A DNA stretch of 52,658 bases from contig JAQSWY010000033.1 in assembly GCA_029266425.1 (NCBI GenBank), positions 1 to 52,658 on the forward strand, written 5' to 3'. The stretch comes from Xanthobacteraceae bacterium (GTDB lineage Bacteria > Pseudomonadota > Alphaproteobacteria > Rhizobiales > Xanthobacteraceae). The notes under the pieces are model-generated. The model was not told the DNA's origin, searched no databases, and saw only the letters and a list, made by a program, of their open reading frames with translations. A program made the position numbers and the translations under genes. Of the stretch, positions 28,611-37,063 are shown piece by piece (the stretch's first letter is position 1; the number at the start of each line of letters is the position of its first letter).

Positions 28611-29516
28611 ATGGACATTGGTCCGATCTCGCGTTCCGTGGTGGGCGTTCGCTCCCTGGTTCCGGATGACGCCTTCACCGCGTCGATCCTCGGCACCCGC
28701 CGGGAAGGCAGCGGCGTGGTCATCCGCGACAACGGGCTGGTGCTCACCATCGGTTATCTGATCACCGAGGCCGAGGAGATCTGGCTGACGACCCGGGACG
28801 GGCGCGTCGTTCCCGCCCATGTGGTCGCCTACGACCAGGAGACCGGCTTCGGGTTGGTGCAGGCGCTGGATCGGCTCGGCTTGCGCCCTGTGGAATTCGG
28901 CGATGCCGCAAGCGCCGGGATCGGCGAGCCGGTCGTGCTGGTCGACGGGCTCGGCCGGGCGGTCGAGGCCGACATCGTGGCCAAGCAGGAATTCGCCGGC
29001 TACTGGGAGTATCTGCTCGACGAGGCGATCTTCACCGCTCCCGCCCACCCCTCCTGGGGCGGCGCCGCCCTCATCGGGTCGGACGGAAAGCTGCTCGGCA
29101 TCGGCTCTCTGCACCTGCAGATGAGCCGGGACGAGGAGGTCTCCGACATCAACATGATCGTACCGATCGATCTCCTGCCGCCGATCCTCAGCGATCTGCT
29201 CAGCCGTGGCCGGGTCGACAAGCCGCCGCGCCCCTGGCTCGGAACCTTCTCCGCCGAGGACAATGGGCAAGTGGTGGTGATGAGCGTCACCGAAGGCGGC
29301 CCGGCGGCCGAGGCGGGCGTGCGTCCGGGCGACATCATCTCCGACGTCCGGGATGCGGAAGTGGAAGGCCTCGCCGACTTCTACCGCAAGCTCTGGGCGA
29401 GCGGGCCTGCAGGCGCGGAGGTCCCCTTGAGGGTCATCCGCAATGGCCGCGAGGCCTGGCTCCGGGTCCGCTCGGCGGACCGCGGCAGCTTCCTCAAGAG
29501 GCCGCATCTGCAGTAG
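28611..29516 (+). CDS. HtrA/S1C-fold protein with PDZ domain, catalytic triad lost
   Basis: A 301-residue protein with the layout of a trypsin-like S1C protease (about residues 12-210) followed by a PDZ domain (about 220-295: GGPAAEAGVRPGDIISDV). None of the three catalytic residues is where HtrA has it. The TNNHVV region reads TIGYLITEA (His replaced), TDIAVL reads TGFGLV (Asp replaced), and GNSGGP reads PSWGGA (Ser replaced by Trp149). It is therefore probably a non-proteolytic binding protein. No signal peptide or membrane segment is seen. AGGAAG precedes the ATG. It converges with and overlaps the LysR gene by 23 bases. Confidence 0.8.
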   Translation: MDIGPISRSVVGVRSLVPDDAFTASILGTRREGSGVVIRDNGLVLTIGYLITEAEEIWLTTRDGRVVPAHVVAYDQETGFGLVQALDRLGLRPVEFGDAASAGIGEPVVLVDGLGRAVEADIVAKQEFAGYWEYLLDEAIFTAPAHPSWGGAALIGSDGKLLGIGSLHLQMSRDEEVSDINMIVPIDLLPPILSDLLSRGRVDKPPRPWLGTFSAEDNGQVVVMSVTEGGPAAEAGVRPGDIISDVRDAEVEGLADFYRKLWASGPAGAEVPLRVIRNGREAWLRVRSADRGSFLKRPHLQ

Positions 29517-30456
29517 CAGTCGCGGCTTCTTCGAGCGCCTCGGACAGCCAGTTCGTCCCCTTGTCCATCATCGCTGCCCCGGGCGCGACGGCGTTGAGCC
29601 GGAAGCGGGGCAGCGCCAGCGGCGCGTCCAGCGACACGATCCCGAAACGCGGCGCGTGCATGGCGGCGAACCGCCGCGGCAGCGCCGTGATCAGATCCGT
29701 CTCGGCAATGACGGCAAGCGCAAACATGAAGTTCGGGACGGTCAGCGCGATGCGCCGCGACCGTCCATGCTTCGCCAGCACCTCGTCGACGAAGCCGTAC
29801 CGATCGCCGGTGAGCGACACCACCAGATGCTGCATCTCGCAATAGCAATCGAGCGTCGGGGCCTGCTCATACGGGTGGCCCCCACGCATCGCGACGACGA
29901 AATCCTCCTCATAAAGGGTTCGCCGATGAAAGCGCGCCGGGATGTCGTCGGAGGGGATGATCGCAATGTCCATGGCGCGCGCCTCCAGCTCGGCGAAGGC
30001 GGAGCGCCAGGCGCGCTCGGGGGACGTTTCCCCCTGCACGGGAAGCAGTTGCCGCACGCTGATATCGATGCCGGGCGCACCCTGAGCTAGCTGGGCGAGG
30101 AGCGGCGGGAGGATCACGGCGGAAACACCGTCCGGAGCCGCGATCGTGAAGTGCCGCCTGGACTGCGCGGGATCAAACGGCTCGGCGGTCGAGACGACGC
30201 TCCTCACCCGCGCCAGTATGTCCCGGACCGGAGTGGCCAGCTCGACCGCTCGTGCCGTCGGCACGACGCCAGTCGGCGTCCTCAGGAAAAGCGGATCGTT
30301 GAGCAGCCGGCGCAGTCGGCCGAGCCCATGGCTGACGGCCGAAGGCGTCAGCCTCATCCGGTCCGCTGCCCTGCCGACATGGCCCTCCTCGAGCACTGCT
30401 TCGAAGAGGACAAGCAGGTTCAGGTCGGCGCGCGAGAGATCAATTTCATTCAGCAT
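29494..30456 (-). CDS. LysR-family transcriptional regulator
   Basis: A 320-residue regulator. The N-terminal winged helix is DLNLLVLFEAVLEEGHVGRA and LTPSAVSHGLGRLR (about residues 10-65), of the NodD/LinR/SyrM-like LysR subgroup, followed by an effector domain. It is transcribed away from the SnoaL-like gene at 30571, the classic arrangement in which LysR controls its divergent neighbour. Effector unknown. Confidence 0.9.
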   Translation of the reverse strand: MLNEIDLSRADLNLLVLFEAVLEEGHVGRAADRMRLTPSAVSHGLGRLRRLLNDPLFLRTPTGVVPTARAVELATPVRDILARVRSVVSTAEPFDPAQSRRHFTIAAPDGVSAVILPPLLAQLAQGAPGIDISVRQLLPVQGETSPERAWRSAFAELEARAMDIAIIPSDDIPARFHRRTLYEEDFVVAMRGGHPYEQAPTLDCYCEMQHLVVSLTGDRYGFVDEVLAKHGRSRRIALTVPNFMFALAVIAETDLITALPRRFAAMHAPRFGIVSLDAPLALPRFRLNAVAPGAAMMDKGTNWLSEALEEAATATADAAS

Positions 30457-30460
30457 ATAT

Positions 30461-30484
30461 CTGAAATCATATCACTGGATTCAG
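30461..30484. promoter_or_regulatory. Possible LysR operator in the divergent spacer
   Basis: CTGAA at 30461-30465 and TTCAG at 30480-30484 form an inverted repeat with a partly symmetric centre (CTGAAATC against GGATTCAG), 5 bases upstream of the LysR start and about 90 bases before the SnoaL-like gene. This position is typical of LysR sites. Confidence 0.35.
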
Positions 30485-30570
30485 TAACTCGACAGAATGA
30501 ATCTCGTGCCCGGCCGGACGCCGCTGTGTCGAGCAGCCTCGCCGGACGAAATCCGTCAGGAGTGACCTCA

Positions 30571-31089
30571 ATGCCAGCATCACGACGTTCAATTCTCACG
30601 GCCGCCGGTGCCGGACTCGCATCGATGGAGTTCGCGCAAGCGACACAAGCTGGGCAAGTTGCCGAACTCATCCTGAAATCAGAGGAATCCAACGCCGCTC
30701 TCATGCGCGGGGACATTGATCGCTACCGTGCCCTGGTCGCCTTCACCGACGATTTCACGCTGATGTCGCCGTTCGGCGGGACGCCCACCCGCGGCTCGCA
30801 GCTCACCAACGAACGAATGGAGGCAATGGGACGGTTCTTCAGGAACGGCACGCTCGAGCAGGAGGTGGTCCAATCCTACGGCTCGGCCGACATGGTGGTC
30901 CTCGCGATCATCGAGCGCGCACATGTCGAGGTCGGAGGCCTGCCGGCGCAGGACTGGGCGCTACGCGTCACCTTGGTCTATCGCCGCGAGGAAGGCGTAT
31001 GGCGGCTCGCCCACCGGCACGCCGACCCGCTCGCCTCGGGCATCAGCCTCGAACAGGCGGCTGCGCTCGGTCGAGGCGAAGCCCCATAG
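30571..31089 (+). CDS. SnoaL/NTF2-like protein with Tat-type signal
   Basis: A 172-residue protein with a twin-arginine-like leader (ASRRSILTAAGAGLAS) and a cone-shaped NTF2-like domain of the DUF4440/SnoaL-like kind: SEESNAALMRGDIDRYRALV, FTLMSPFGG, then the final strand VWRLAHRHADPL. Such domains bind or isomerise small hydrophobic molecules; no catalytic role can be assigned. AGGAG lies before the ATG. It is divergent from a LysR gene that may control it. Confidence 0.75.
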   Translation: MPASRRSILTAAGAGLASMEFAQATQAGQVAELILKSEESNAALMRGDIDRYRALVAFTDDFTLMSPFGGTPTRGSQLTNERMEAMGRFFRNGTLEQEVVQSYGSADMVVLAIIERAHVEVGGLPAQDWALRVTLVYRREEGVWRLAHRHADPLASGISLEQAAALGRGEAP

Positions 31090-31141
31090 GGCCGCTGCGG
31101 CGGGTGATCTGCGCCACCCGCGGCACGCGACGTCCATCCTC

Positions 31142-31789
31142 ATGACCAGGCTGCGCGCGGTTTCCTTCGAATCCTTCACCCGGGAGCCGAAATTCGACGA
31201 ACTGCTCAAGGGGCTCGGCGAGACCTGGGAGACGGCGCGCATCTGCACCAAGTGCTATCCCTGCCACATTACCGCGCGCACCCCCGGTTCGAGCGCTCGC
31301 AGAGCGGAAATGGGCGCACGGCCTTACCGGCGACGACATCGCCGAGATCCAGGTGGCGAGCAGCGAGAAAGTGCTCGGCCACCACAATCTGACGCGGGCG
31401 CAGGACATCGGCACGGTGCAGTACAGCCTGCCCTATTGCCTCGCGACGACCGCCTATCGCAATCCGAGCGATCCCAACTCCTTCCTGAACAATCCGCATG
31501 AGGACCCGAAGATCGCCGACCTCGCGCAGCGGGTGCGGAGCTCGCTCAATGAGGAGAGCCTGCTGCCGGGCAAGGCGTGGGCGACGCGGATGAAGGTCGT
31601 GGTGCGCGATGGCAGGACGGTCGAGGCCGCGCGCAACGACTTCGCGGCGCGCCGAGCGATCCGATGAGCGCGGAAGAACTCGACGCCAAGTTCCTGTCGT
31701 TGACGGGCAGCATCGGCGATCGTGCGCCCGCGCTGCTCGGTGAGTTGCGCCGGCTGGAAGAGATCGCCGATATCCGCGCTCTCTTCTGA
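31142..31789 (+). pseudogene. MmgE/PrpD-family gene remnant, 5'-truncated, at least two frameshifts
   Basis: Three frames in succession give the C-terminal part of an MmgE/PrpD (2-methylcitrate dehydratase-like) protein. First comes FTREPKFDELLKGLGETWETA with ICTKCYPCHITA. From about 31280 another frame reads WAHGLTGDDIAEIQVASSEK and then the substrate-region text TVQYSLPYCLATTAY down to 31667. From about 31660 a third reads MSAEELDAKFLSL to EIADIRALF, the family's usual end. The N-terminal two-thirds is missing. The gene is dead unless the sequence is faulty. It sits behind the SnoaL-like gene. Confidence 0.78.
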
Positions 31790-31792
31790 TTG

Positions 31793-34228
31793 CTACCCCA
31801 CCTTCGCGATGCGCGAGCGCCTGCCGGCCGCCGGCTCGATGCTTGCGCTCAGCGGCGCCGCTGCGAAGGAGCGCGCCGTTTGACCTTCCGGCGCGTCGGC
31901 ATAGAGCGTGGTGCGCGGGCGAGGCTGGCGCCCCAGCGCGCGGATCGTCGCCTGCATGCGCTCCGGCGGCATTTCCTGGCCGTGGGCGCCGCCAGCGGCG
32001 CGGCTGATGGATTCGTTCATCAGGGTGCCGCCGAGATCGTTGGCGCCGGAGCGCAGCGCCGCCGCCAAACCCGCTTCGCCAAGCTTCACCCAGGAGGCCT
32101 GGATGTTGGTTATGAGCGGATGCAGCGCGAGGCGCGCCACGGCATGCATCAGGATCGCCTCACGATGGCTCGGCCCCTGCCGCGTGCCGCCCTTGAGGTA
32201 GAGCGGCGCTTCCATGTGCAGGAAAGGCAGCGGCACGAACTCGGTGATGCCGCCGATCTCCGCCTGCAAGGCCCGCAGCCGCATGAGGTGCCGCCCCCAG
32301 TGCCGGTAGCCGTCGACATGGCCGAACATGATGGTGGAGGTGGTCTTCAGCCCCACCCGATGGGCGGCCCCCGCCGTCTCCAGCCATTCGGCCGTGTTGA
32401 GCTTGTCGGGGCAGATGATGGCGCGGACCTCGTCATCGAGGATCTCCGCCGCCGTGCCGGGCAGCGAGCCGAGGCCGGCCTGCCTGAGCCGCACGAGGAA
32501 CTCGGCGATCGGGAGACCCAGCGTCGCCGCGCCATGCCGCACTTCGAGCGGCGAGAAGGCGTGCACGTGCATCGAGGGCACCGCACGCTTCACCGCGCGC
32601 AGGATGGCGAGATAGGTCTCGCCGGAGAAATCCGGATGGATGCCGCCCTGCATGCACACTTCGGTGGCGCCGCGCTCCCAGGCCTCCAGCGTGCGGCGGG
32701 CGATCTCGCCGAGGTCCAGTTCATACGGCCGGCCGCGCAGATGCTCGTTGGCCCGGCCCTTGGAGAAGGCGCAGAAGCCGCAGCGATAGGCGCAGACATT
32801 GGTGTAGTTGATGTTGCGGGTGACGACATAGGAGACATCGTCGCCCACCACCTCGCGGCGCAGCGCATCCGCCGCCTCGCAGACAAACTTCGCCTGCCCC
32901 CCCCGCGCCTCAAACAGCCGGACAATCGCGCCTTCGCCGAGCGTGCGGCCGGCGAACACCCCGTCGAGCAGTGCAGTCAGGCCCGCATTCGGCGGTACTG
33001 CGGGGGCCGCCGGCCATTCGACGATGCGCTCTTCGCGTATTGCCGCGCCCACTCGCCAGCCGCTCTCCTGCGCCAGCCCACCGCTATCGGCGCGGCGCAG
33101 CGCGTGAGGCGCGACCCGGGCATCGAGCCAACGCTTCGACGCTTCGAGATAGCGCGGATAGATGGCAAGCCGCGGCGCCAGCACCTTGCCGGCGCGGGCG
33201 GTGGCGACGCCGAGCGCAGCCAAAGCCGGCCACGGCGCCTCCGGATTCACATGGTCGGGCGTGACCGGGGAGACCCCGCCCCAGTCGTTTATGCCGGCGT
33301 CGATCAGGGCCTTCAAGCCGTCCGGCTGCAGGTTCGGCGGCGCCTGGATCGAGACCTCGCTCCCCAGCACCAGCCGGGCGACCGCGACCGTCCAGAGATG
33401 GTCATCGAGCGAAGGCTCCGGTGCGTCAGCCATCCTTGTCCCCGGCTTGGCGCGGAAGTTCTGGATGATGACTTCCTGGACATGACCGTGGCGCTCATGC
33501 GCGTCGCGGATCGCCAGCAGCGCCTCGATCCGCTCATAGCGGGTCTCGCCGATGCCGATCAGCAGCCCCGTGGTGAAGGGCACGCGCGCCCTCCCCGCCG
33601 CTTCGAGCGTGGCGAGCCGCACCGCCGGATGCTTGTCCGGCGAGCCGAAATGCGGCCCGCCGCGCCGCGACAGCCGCTCTGCCGTGGTCTCGACCATGGT
33701 GCCCTGCGAGACGCTCACCGCCCTGAGCGCGGCGAGGTCCTCCTCGCCCATCACTCCGGCATTGAGGTGAGGCAGCAGGCCGGTCTCCTCCAGCACCAGC
33801 TTCGCCATGGCGGCGAGATAGGAGAGCGTGGTTTCGTGGCCCAGCGCGGCCAGTTCCCCGCGCGCCTGCCGATAGCGCACTTCGGGCTTGTCGCCGAGCG
33901 TGAACAGCGCCTCATCGCAGCCCGCCCGGGCGCCGGCCCGTGCAATCGCCAGCACCTCGTCCGGGGTGAGGAAGGCCCGCTCGCCGCGGCGCGGGGGATG
34001 GGCGAAGGTGCAGTAGTGGCAGACATCGCGGCAGAGCTGGGTGAGCGGGATGAACACCTTGCGCGAGACGGTGACGATATCGCCGAACCCCGCATCGCGC
34101 ACCCGCGCCGCGGCGGCCGCCAGGGCGGCGACGTCCTCCATGCCGCCGAGCGCCAGCGCCTCGTCGCGTGCAAGGCGGCCGCCCGCGATCAGCCGATCGG
34201 CGACCGCCTCGGAGGATATCGCTCCCAT
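31793..34228 (-). CDS. fbiC: FO synthase (CofG-CofH fusion), F420 biosynthesis
   Basis: An 811-residue double radical-SAM enzyme that joins a tyrosine-derived radical to 5-amino-6-ribitylaminouracil to give FO, the deazaflavin core of cofactor F420. Both halves are complete: the CofG-like half has Cys66, Cys70 and Cys73 (CRDVCHYC) and the CofH-like half has Cys479, Cys483 and Cys486 (CAYRCGFC), each a CX3CX2C cluster motif. Length and order match actinobacterial FbiC. GGGGAGG lies 6-7 bases before the ATG. It starts 19 bases after pxpA on the same strand, so the two are probably co-transcribed. The other F420 genes (CofC/FbiD, FbiA, FbiB) are not in the window. Confidence 0.94.
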   Translation of the reverse strand: MGAISSEAVADRLIAGGRLARDEALALGGMEDVAALAAAAARVRDAGFGDIVTVSRKVFIPLTQLCRDVCHYCTFAHPPRRGERAFLTPDEVLAIARAGARAGCDEALFTLGDKPEVRYRQARGELAALGHETTLSYLAAMAKLVLEETGLLPHLNAGVMGEEDLAALRAVSVSQGTMVETTAERLSRRGGPHFGSPDKHPAVRLATLEAAGRARVPFTTGLLIGIGETRYERIEALLAIRDAHERHGHVQEVIIQNFRAKPGTRMADAPEPSLDDHLWTVAVARLVLGSEVSIQAPPNLQPDGLKALIDAGINDWGGVSPVTPDHVNPEAPWPALAALGVATARAGKVLAPRLAIYPRYLEASKRWLDARVAPHALRRADSGGLAQESGWRVGAAIREERIVEWPAAPAVPPNAGLTALLDGVFAGRTLGEGAIVRLFEARGGQAKFVCEAADALRREVVGDDVSYVVTRNINYTNVCAYRCGFCAFSKGRANEHLRGRPYELDLGEIARRTLEAWERGATEVCMQGGIHPDFSGETYLAILRAVKRAVPSMHVHAFSPLEVRHGAATLGLPIAEFLVRLRQAGLGSLPGTAAEILDDEVRAIICPDKLNTAEWLETAGAAHRVGLKTTSTIMFGHVDGYRHWGRHLMRLRALQAEIGGITEFVPLPFLHMEAPLYLKGGTRQGPSHREAILMHAVARLALHPLITNIQASWVKLGEAGLAAALRSGANDLGGTLMNESISRAAGGAHGQEMPPERMQATIRALGRQPRPRTTLYADAPEGQTARSFAAAPLSASIEPAAGRRSRIAKVG

Positions 34229-34247
34229 GAGCCGCCTCCCCGCCGCC

Positions 34248-35024
34248 TCAGCCTGCCATCATCTCCGGCAGCGTCACGACCTTGATGCCCGCCGCCTCCA
34301 TCCCCTTGCGCACCGCGCTCGCAACCGCGATGGCGGTCGGCTCGTCGCCATGCAGGCAGAGGGAATCGAATTTGGTCGGCATCTTCTTGCCGTTCACCGA
34401 GATGATCTCGCCGTCGAGCACCATGCGGAGGGTGCGCTCCACCGCCACCTCAGGGTCGCGGATCACCGAGCCGGGGATGGTGCGCGACTGCAGATTGCCG
34501 TCATCGTCATACATGCGGTCGATGAAGGCCTCGCGCGCCAGCGGTAGGTCGAGCGCCAGCGCCGCCTTCTCCATCTCGGTGCCGGACAAAGCGAGATACC
34601 AGAGCGAGGGGTCGACCGTCTTCATGGCGCGGCCGATGGCGACCGCGTAATCGGCATTTACCGCCGCCATATTGTTGAGCGCACCGTGCGGCTTCACATG
34701 CGTGACCTTGATGCCGGCATAGGCGGCCATGCCGGCGAGCGCACCGAGCTGATAGGCGACCAGATATTCGAGATCGGACGGACGCATCTGGATCTGCCGG
34801 CGGCCGAAGCCCCAGACATCGTTGAAGCCCGGATGGGCGCCGACCGAGACGCCGTTCTCCTTGGCCTTCAGGCAGACGTCGCGCATCACCGTGGCGTCGC
34901 CGCCATGCATGCCACAGGCGACGTTCACGCTGGTGACGATCTTGAGGATCGCGTCATCGTCGCCGATGTCATAATGGCCGTAGCCTTCGCCCATATCGGC
35001 ATTGATGTTCATCCGCAGCGTCAT
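34248..35024 (-). CDS. pxpA: 5-oxoprolinase subunit A (LamB/YcsF family)
   Basis: A 258-residue protein of the LamB/YcsF family, one of three subunits of the prokaryotic ATP-dependent 5-oxoprolinase that opens pyroglutamate to glutamate. Family motifs: INADMGEGYGHYDIGDD at the N-terminus, VACGMHGGDATVM, GAHPGFND, VKPHGALNN and SLCLHGD near the end. AGAGGG precedes the ATG at 35024; a TTG two codons earlier is less likely. It is divergent from pxpB-pxpC across a 104-base promoter region and is followed by the FO synthase gene. Confidence 0.92.
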   Translation of the reverse strand: MTLRMNINADMGEGYGHYDIGDDDAILKIVTSVNVACGMHGGDATVMRDVCLKAKENGVSVGAHPGFNDVWGFGRRQIQMRPSDLEYLVAYQLGALAGMAAYAGIKVTHVKPHGALNNMAAVNADYAVAIGRAMKTVDPSLWYLALSGTEMEKAALALDLPLAREAFIDRMYDDDGNLQSRTIPGSVIRDPEVAVERTLRMVLDGEIISVNGKKMPTKFDSLCLHGDEPTAIAVASAVRKGMEAAGIKVVTLPEMMAG

Positions 35025-35128
35025 CGCCAACCCTCTTTGCGCCCTTGCTGTTGGATATTAAGGCATTAAACTTGCATGACTTTCAAGAGGAAACATCCTA
35101 TCATTAGAATGACTGATCGAAAGCGCCG
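35025..35128. promoter_or_regulatory. Divergent promoter region between pxpA and pxpBC
   Basis: This 104-base spacer is AT-richer than its surroundings (AATGCCTTAATATCCAAC on the minus strand; ATCCTATCATTAGAATG on the plus strand) and must hold both promoters. A TATCAT lies at a plausible -10 place for pxpB, but no -35 element with normal spacing is convincing. Confidence 0.45.
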
Positions 35129-35887
35129 ATGATCGAGGAGACGCCACCTTCCGGAACGCGCCTTGGCGACGCCGCGGCCTTCCTGCCGGTGGGCGACACC
35201 GCCTTCGCCATCGAATTCGGCGCGCGCATCGATCCGCTGCTGAACGCCATGGTCCACCGCGCCGCCGCGGTGCTGGCGGCGGATGCGGCGGAAGGCGTGA
35301 TCGAGACGGTGCCGACCTTCCGCTCCCTGCTGGTCCACTACGATCCCCGCCTCACCAGCGCAGCCGCGTTGCGGCAGCGGTTCGAAGCGCTCGATCTGGG
35401 CACTGTGGAGGCGGCGACGCCGACGCGCATCTGGCATCTGCCGGTGCTTTATGGCGGCGAGGCCGGGCCGGATCTCGACACGGTCGCCGCCGAGGTCGGG
35501 CTGGGCGCGGCGGAGCTCATCGCCCTGCACGCCGGCACGGTCTACCACGTCTATGTGCAGGGCTTCCTGCCCGGTTTCGCCTATCTCGGCGACCTGCCGG
35601 AGAAGCTCGAACTGCCGCGCCTCGAGACGCCTCGAGTACGGGTGCCGGCCGGCTCGGTCGCTATCGCGCAGCGCATGACCGGGGTCTACCCGGTGGAATC
35701 GCCTGGCGGCTGGCGGCTGCTCGGCAATACGCCGCTGCGGTTCTTCGATCCGGCGAAGACGCCGCCTACCCTCCTGGCGCCGGGTGACGGGGTGCGGTTC
35801 GTGCCGGTCGATGCCGGCGAGCACGCGCGGGTGAAGGACGCCGTTGCGCGAGGCGACTACAAGCCCGAATGCGAGACGCAGCCATGA
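35129..35887 (+). CDS. pxpB: 5-oxoprolinase subunit B (KipI family)
   Basis: A 252-residue protein of the KipI/allophanate-hydrolase-subunit-1 family. The N-terminal half has FLPVGDTAFAIEFG and the C-terminal cyclophilin-like half has GFLPGFAYLGDLPEKL, RVRVPAGSVAIA and SPGGWRLLGNTPL, all typical. It forms a complex with PxpC and works with PxpA. It ends inside the pxpC start (ATGA), so translation is coupled. It lacks any sign of a fusion to subunit C. Confidence 0.92.
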   Translation: MIEETPPSGTRLGDAAAFLPVGDTAFAIEFGARIDPLLNAMVHRAAAVLAADAAEGVIETVPTFRSLLVHYDPRLTSAAALRQRFEALDLGTVEAATPTRIWHLPVLYGGEAGPDLDTVAAEVGLGAAELIALHAGTVYHVYVQGFLPGFAYLGDLPEKLELPRLETPRVRVPAGSVAIAQRMTGVYPVESPGGWRLLGNTPLRFFDPAKTPPTLLAPGDGVRFVPVDAGEHARVKDAVARGDYKPECETQP

Positions 35888-36936
35888 GCGGGGCGATTGG
35901 ACCCGCTTTGCGCATGCTGCAGCCGGGGCCGCAGACCACGGTGCAGGATCTCGGTCGCCTCGGCTTCCAGGCGCTCGGCGTGCCGAGCTGCGGCGCGCTC
36001 GATCCGGTCGCGTTGCGCCTTGCCAACCGGCTGGTCGGAAACGAGGAAGGCATCGCCGGACTGGAATCCCGGCTGATCGGTCCGCGCTTCGAAGTAGTCG
36101 GCGCACCGGTGCGCCTCGCCCTCGCCGGTGCGTCCGCGCCGATCGAGGTCGAGCTGGACGACACGACGCGGCAGGTGGACGCCTGGCGCGCCTTCACCGT
36201 CCCCGCGGGCAGCCATGTCCGCATCGGCGCGCTCCGCGGCAGCGGCTGCGCAGTGCTGGCGATCGGCGGCGGGCTCGATGTGCCCAAGGTGCTGGGGTCG
36301 CGCTCGACCGACATGAAGGGCGGCTTCGGCGGTTATCAAGGACGTGCCTTGAGCGCCGGCGACATCATCGGCATCCGCGGCGGCGCTCTCGACGGCCCCG
36401 ATGTCGAGCTGCCGGTTCCTCCGTCGCTGGAATTCTCCGGCACGCTGCGCGTCGTGCTCGGCCCGCAGGCCGATGCCTTCACCGCCGATGGCATCCGTAC
36501 CTTCCTCGATACGCCGTTCGAGGTCTCCCGGGAGGCCGACCGCATGGGCATGCGCCTCATCGGACCCGCGCTTTCCTTCGTCCGCGGCGCCGACATCGCC
36601 TCCGACGGCATCGCCACCGGGGCGATCCAGGTGCCCGGCTCGGGCCAGCCCATCGTGCTGCTCGCCGATCACCAGACTATCGGCGGCTACGCCAAGATCG
36701 CCACCGTGATCTCGGCGGACCTGCCCGCGGCCGGGCGGCTGCTGCCCGGCGCCGCGATCCGGTTCCGCGCCGTGACGGTGGCGGAAGCCGAGGAGGCCCG
36801 CCGCGCCCTGGAGCGCGAGATCGCGCGGCTCATCGAGAGCATGGCCCCGGCGCGCGATGTGGCGAGGATCGACGAGGCGGCGCTGTTCTCGGCCAATCTC
36901 ATCTCCGGCGTCGTCACCGCCCTCGACACCGCGTGA
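35884..36936 (+). CDS. pxpC: 5-oxoprolinase subunit C (biotin-dependent-carboxylase-like domain)
   Basis: A 350-residue protein of the KipA/allophanate-hydrolase-subunit-2 family. Typical motifs: TTVQDLGRLGFQALGVPSCG near the N-terminus, KGGFGGYQGRAL in the middle and GAIQVPGSGQPIVLLADHQT towards the end. It completes the PxpABC enzyme. The frame is open five codons further upstream, but the ATG at 35884 overlaps the pxpB stop. A GntR regulator follows after 127 bases. Confidence 0.92.
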   Translation: MSGAIGPALRMLQPGPQTTVQDLGRLGFQALGVPSCGALDPVALRLANRLVGNEEGIAGLESRLIGPRFEVVGAPVRLALAGASAPIEVELDDTTRQVDAWRAFTVPAGSHVRIGALRGSGCAVLAIGGGLDVPKVLGSRSTDMKGGFGGYQGRALSAGDIIGIRGGALDGPDVELPVPPSLEFSGTLRVVLGPQADAFTADGIRTFLDTPFEVSREADRMGMRLIGPALSFVRGADIASDGIATGAIQVPGSGQPIVLLADHQTIGGYAKIATVISADLPAAGRLLPGAAIRFRAVTVAEAEEARRALEREIARLIESMAPARDVARIDEAALFSANLISGVVTALDTA

Positions 36937-36967
36937 GGGTGGTTGCGCCTCGCCGCGCCCGACGCCG

Positions 36968-36985
36968 CATGTATAGGATTACATG
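36968..36985. promoter_or_regulatory. Probable GntR-family operator
   Basis: CATGTA, 6 bases, TACATG: a perfect 6-bp inverted repeat in the 127-base gap between pxpC and the GntR gene, 79 bases before the regulator's start. Position suits autoregulation. The same palindrome was not seen in the pxpA-pxpB spacer. Confidence 0.5.
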
Positions 36986-37063
36986 ATAGAGAAGATAGGA
37001 ACTCTTGGCTGATTCCGGCTGGAATCGGCGCGCTGTTGAACATTTCGCCGGATTCGACGACAC

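Noticed and set aside
30923..31501. 192-codon frame bridging the SnoaL-like gene and the PrpD remnant
   Set aside because: Only its middle part matches a family (MmgE/PrpD); the rest is out-of-frame sequence of neighbours.
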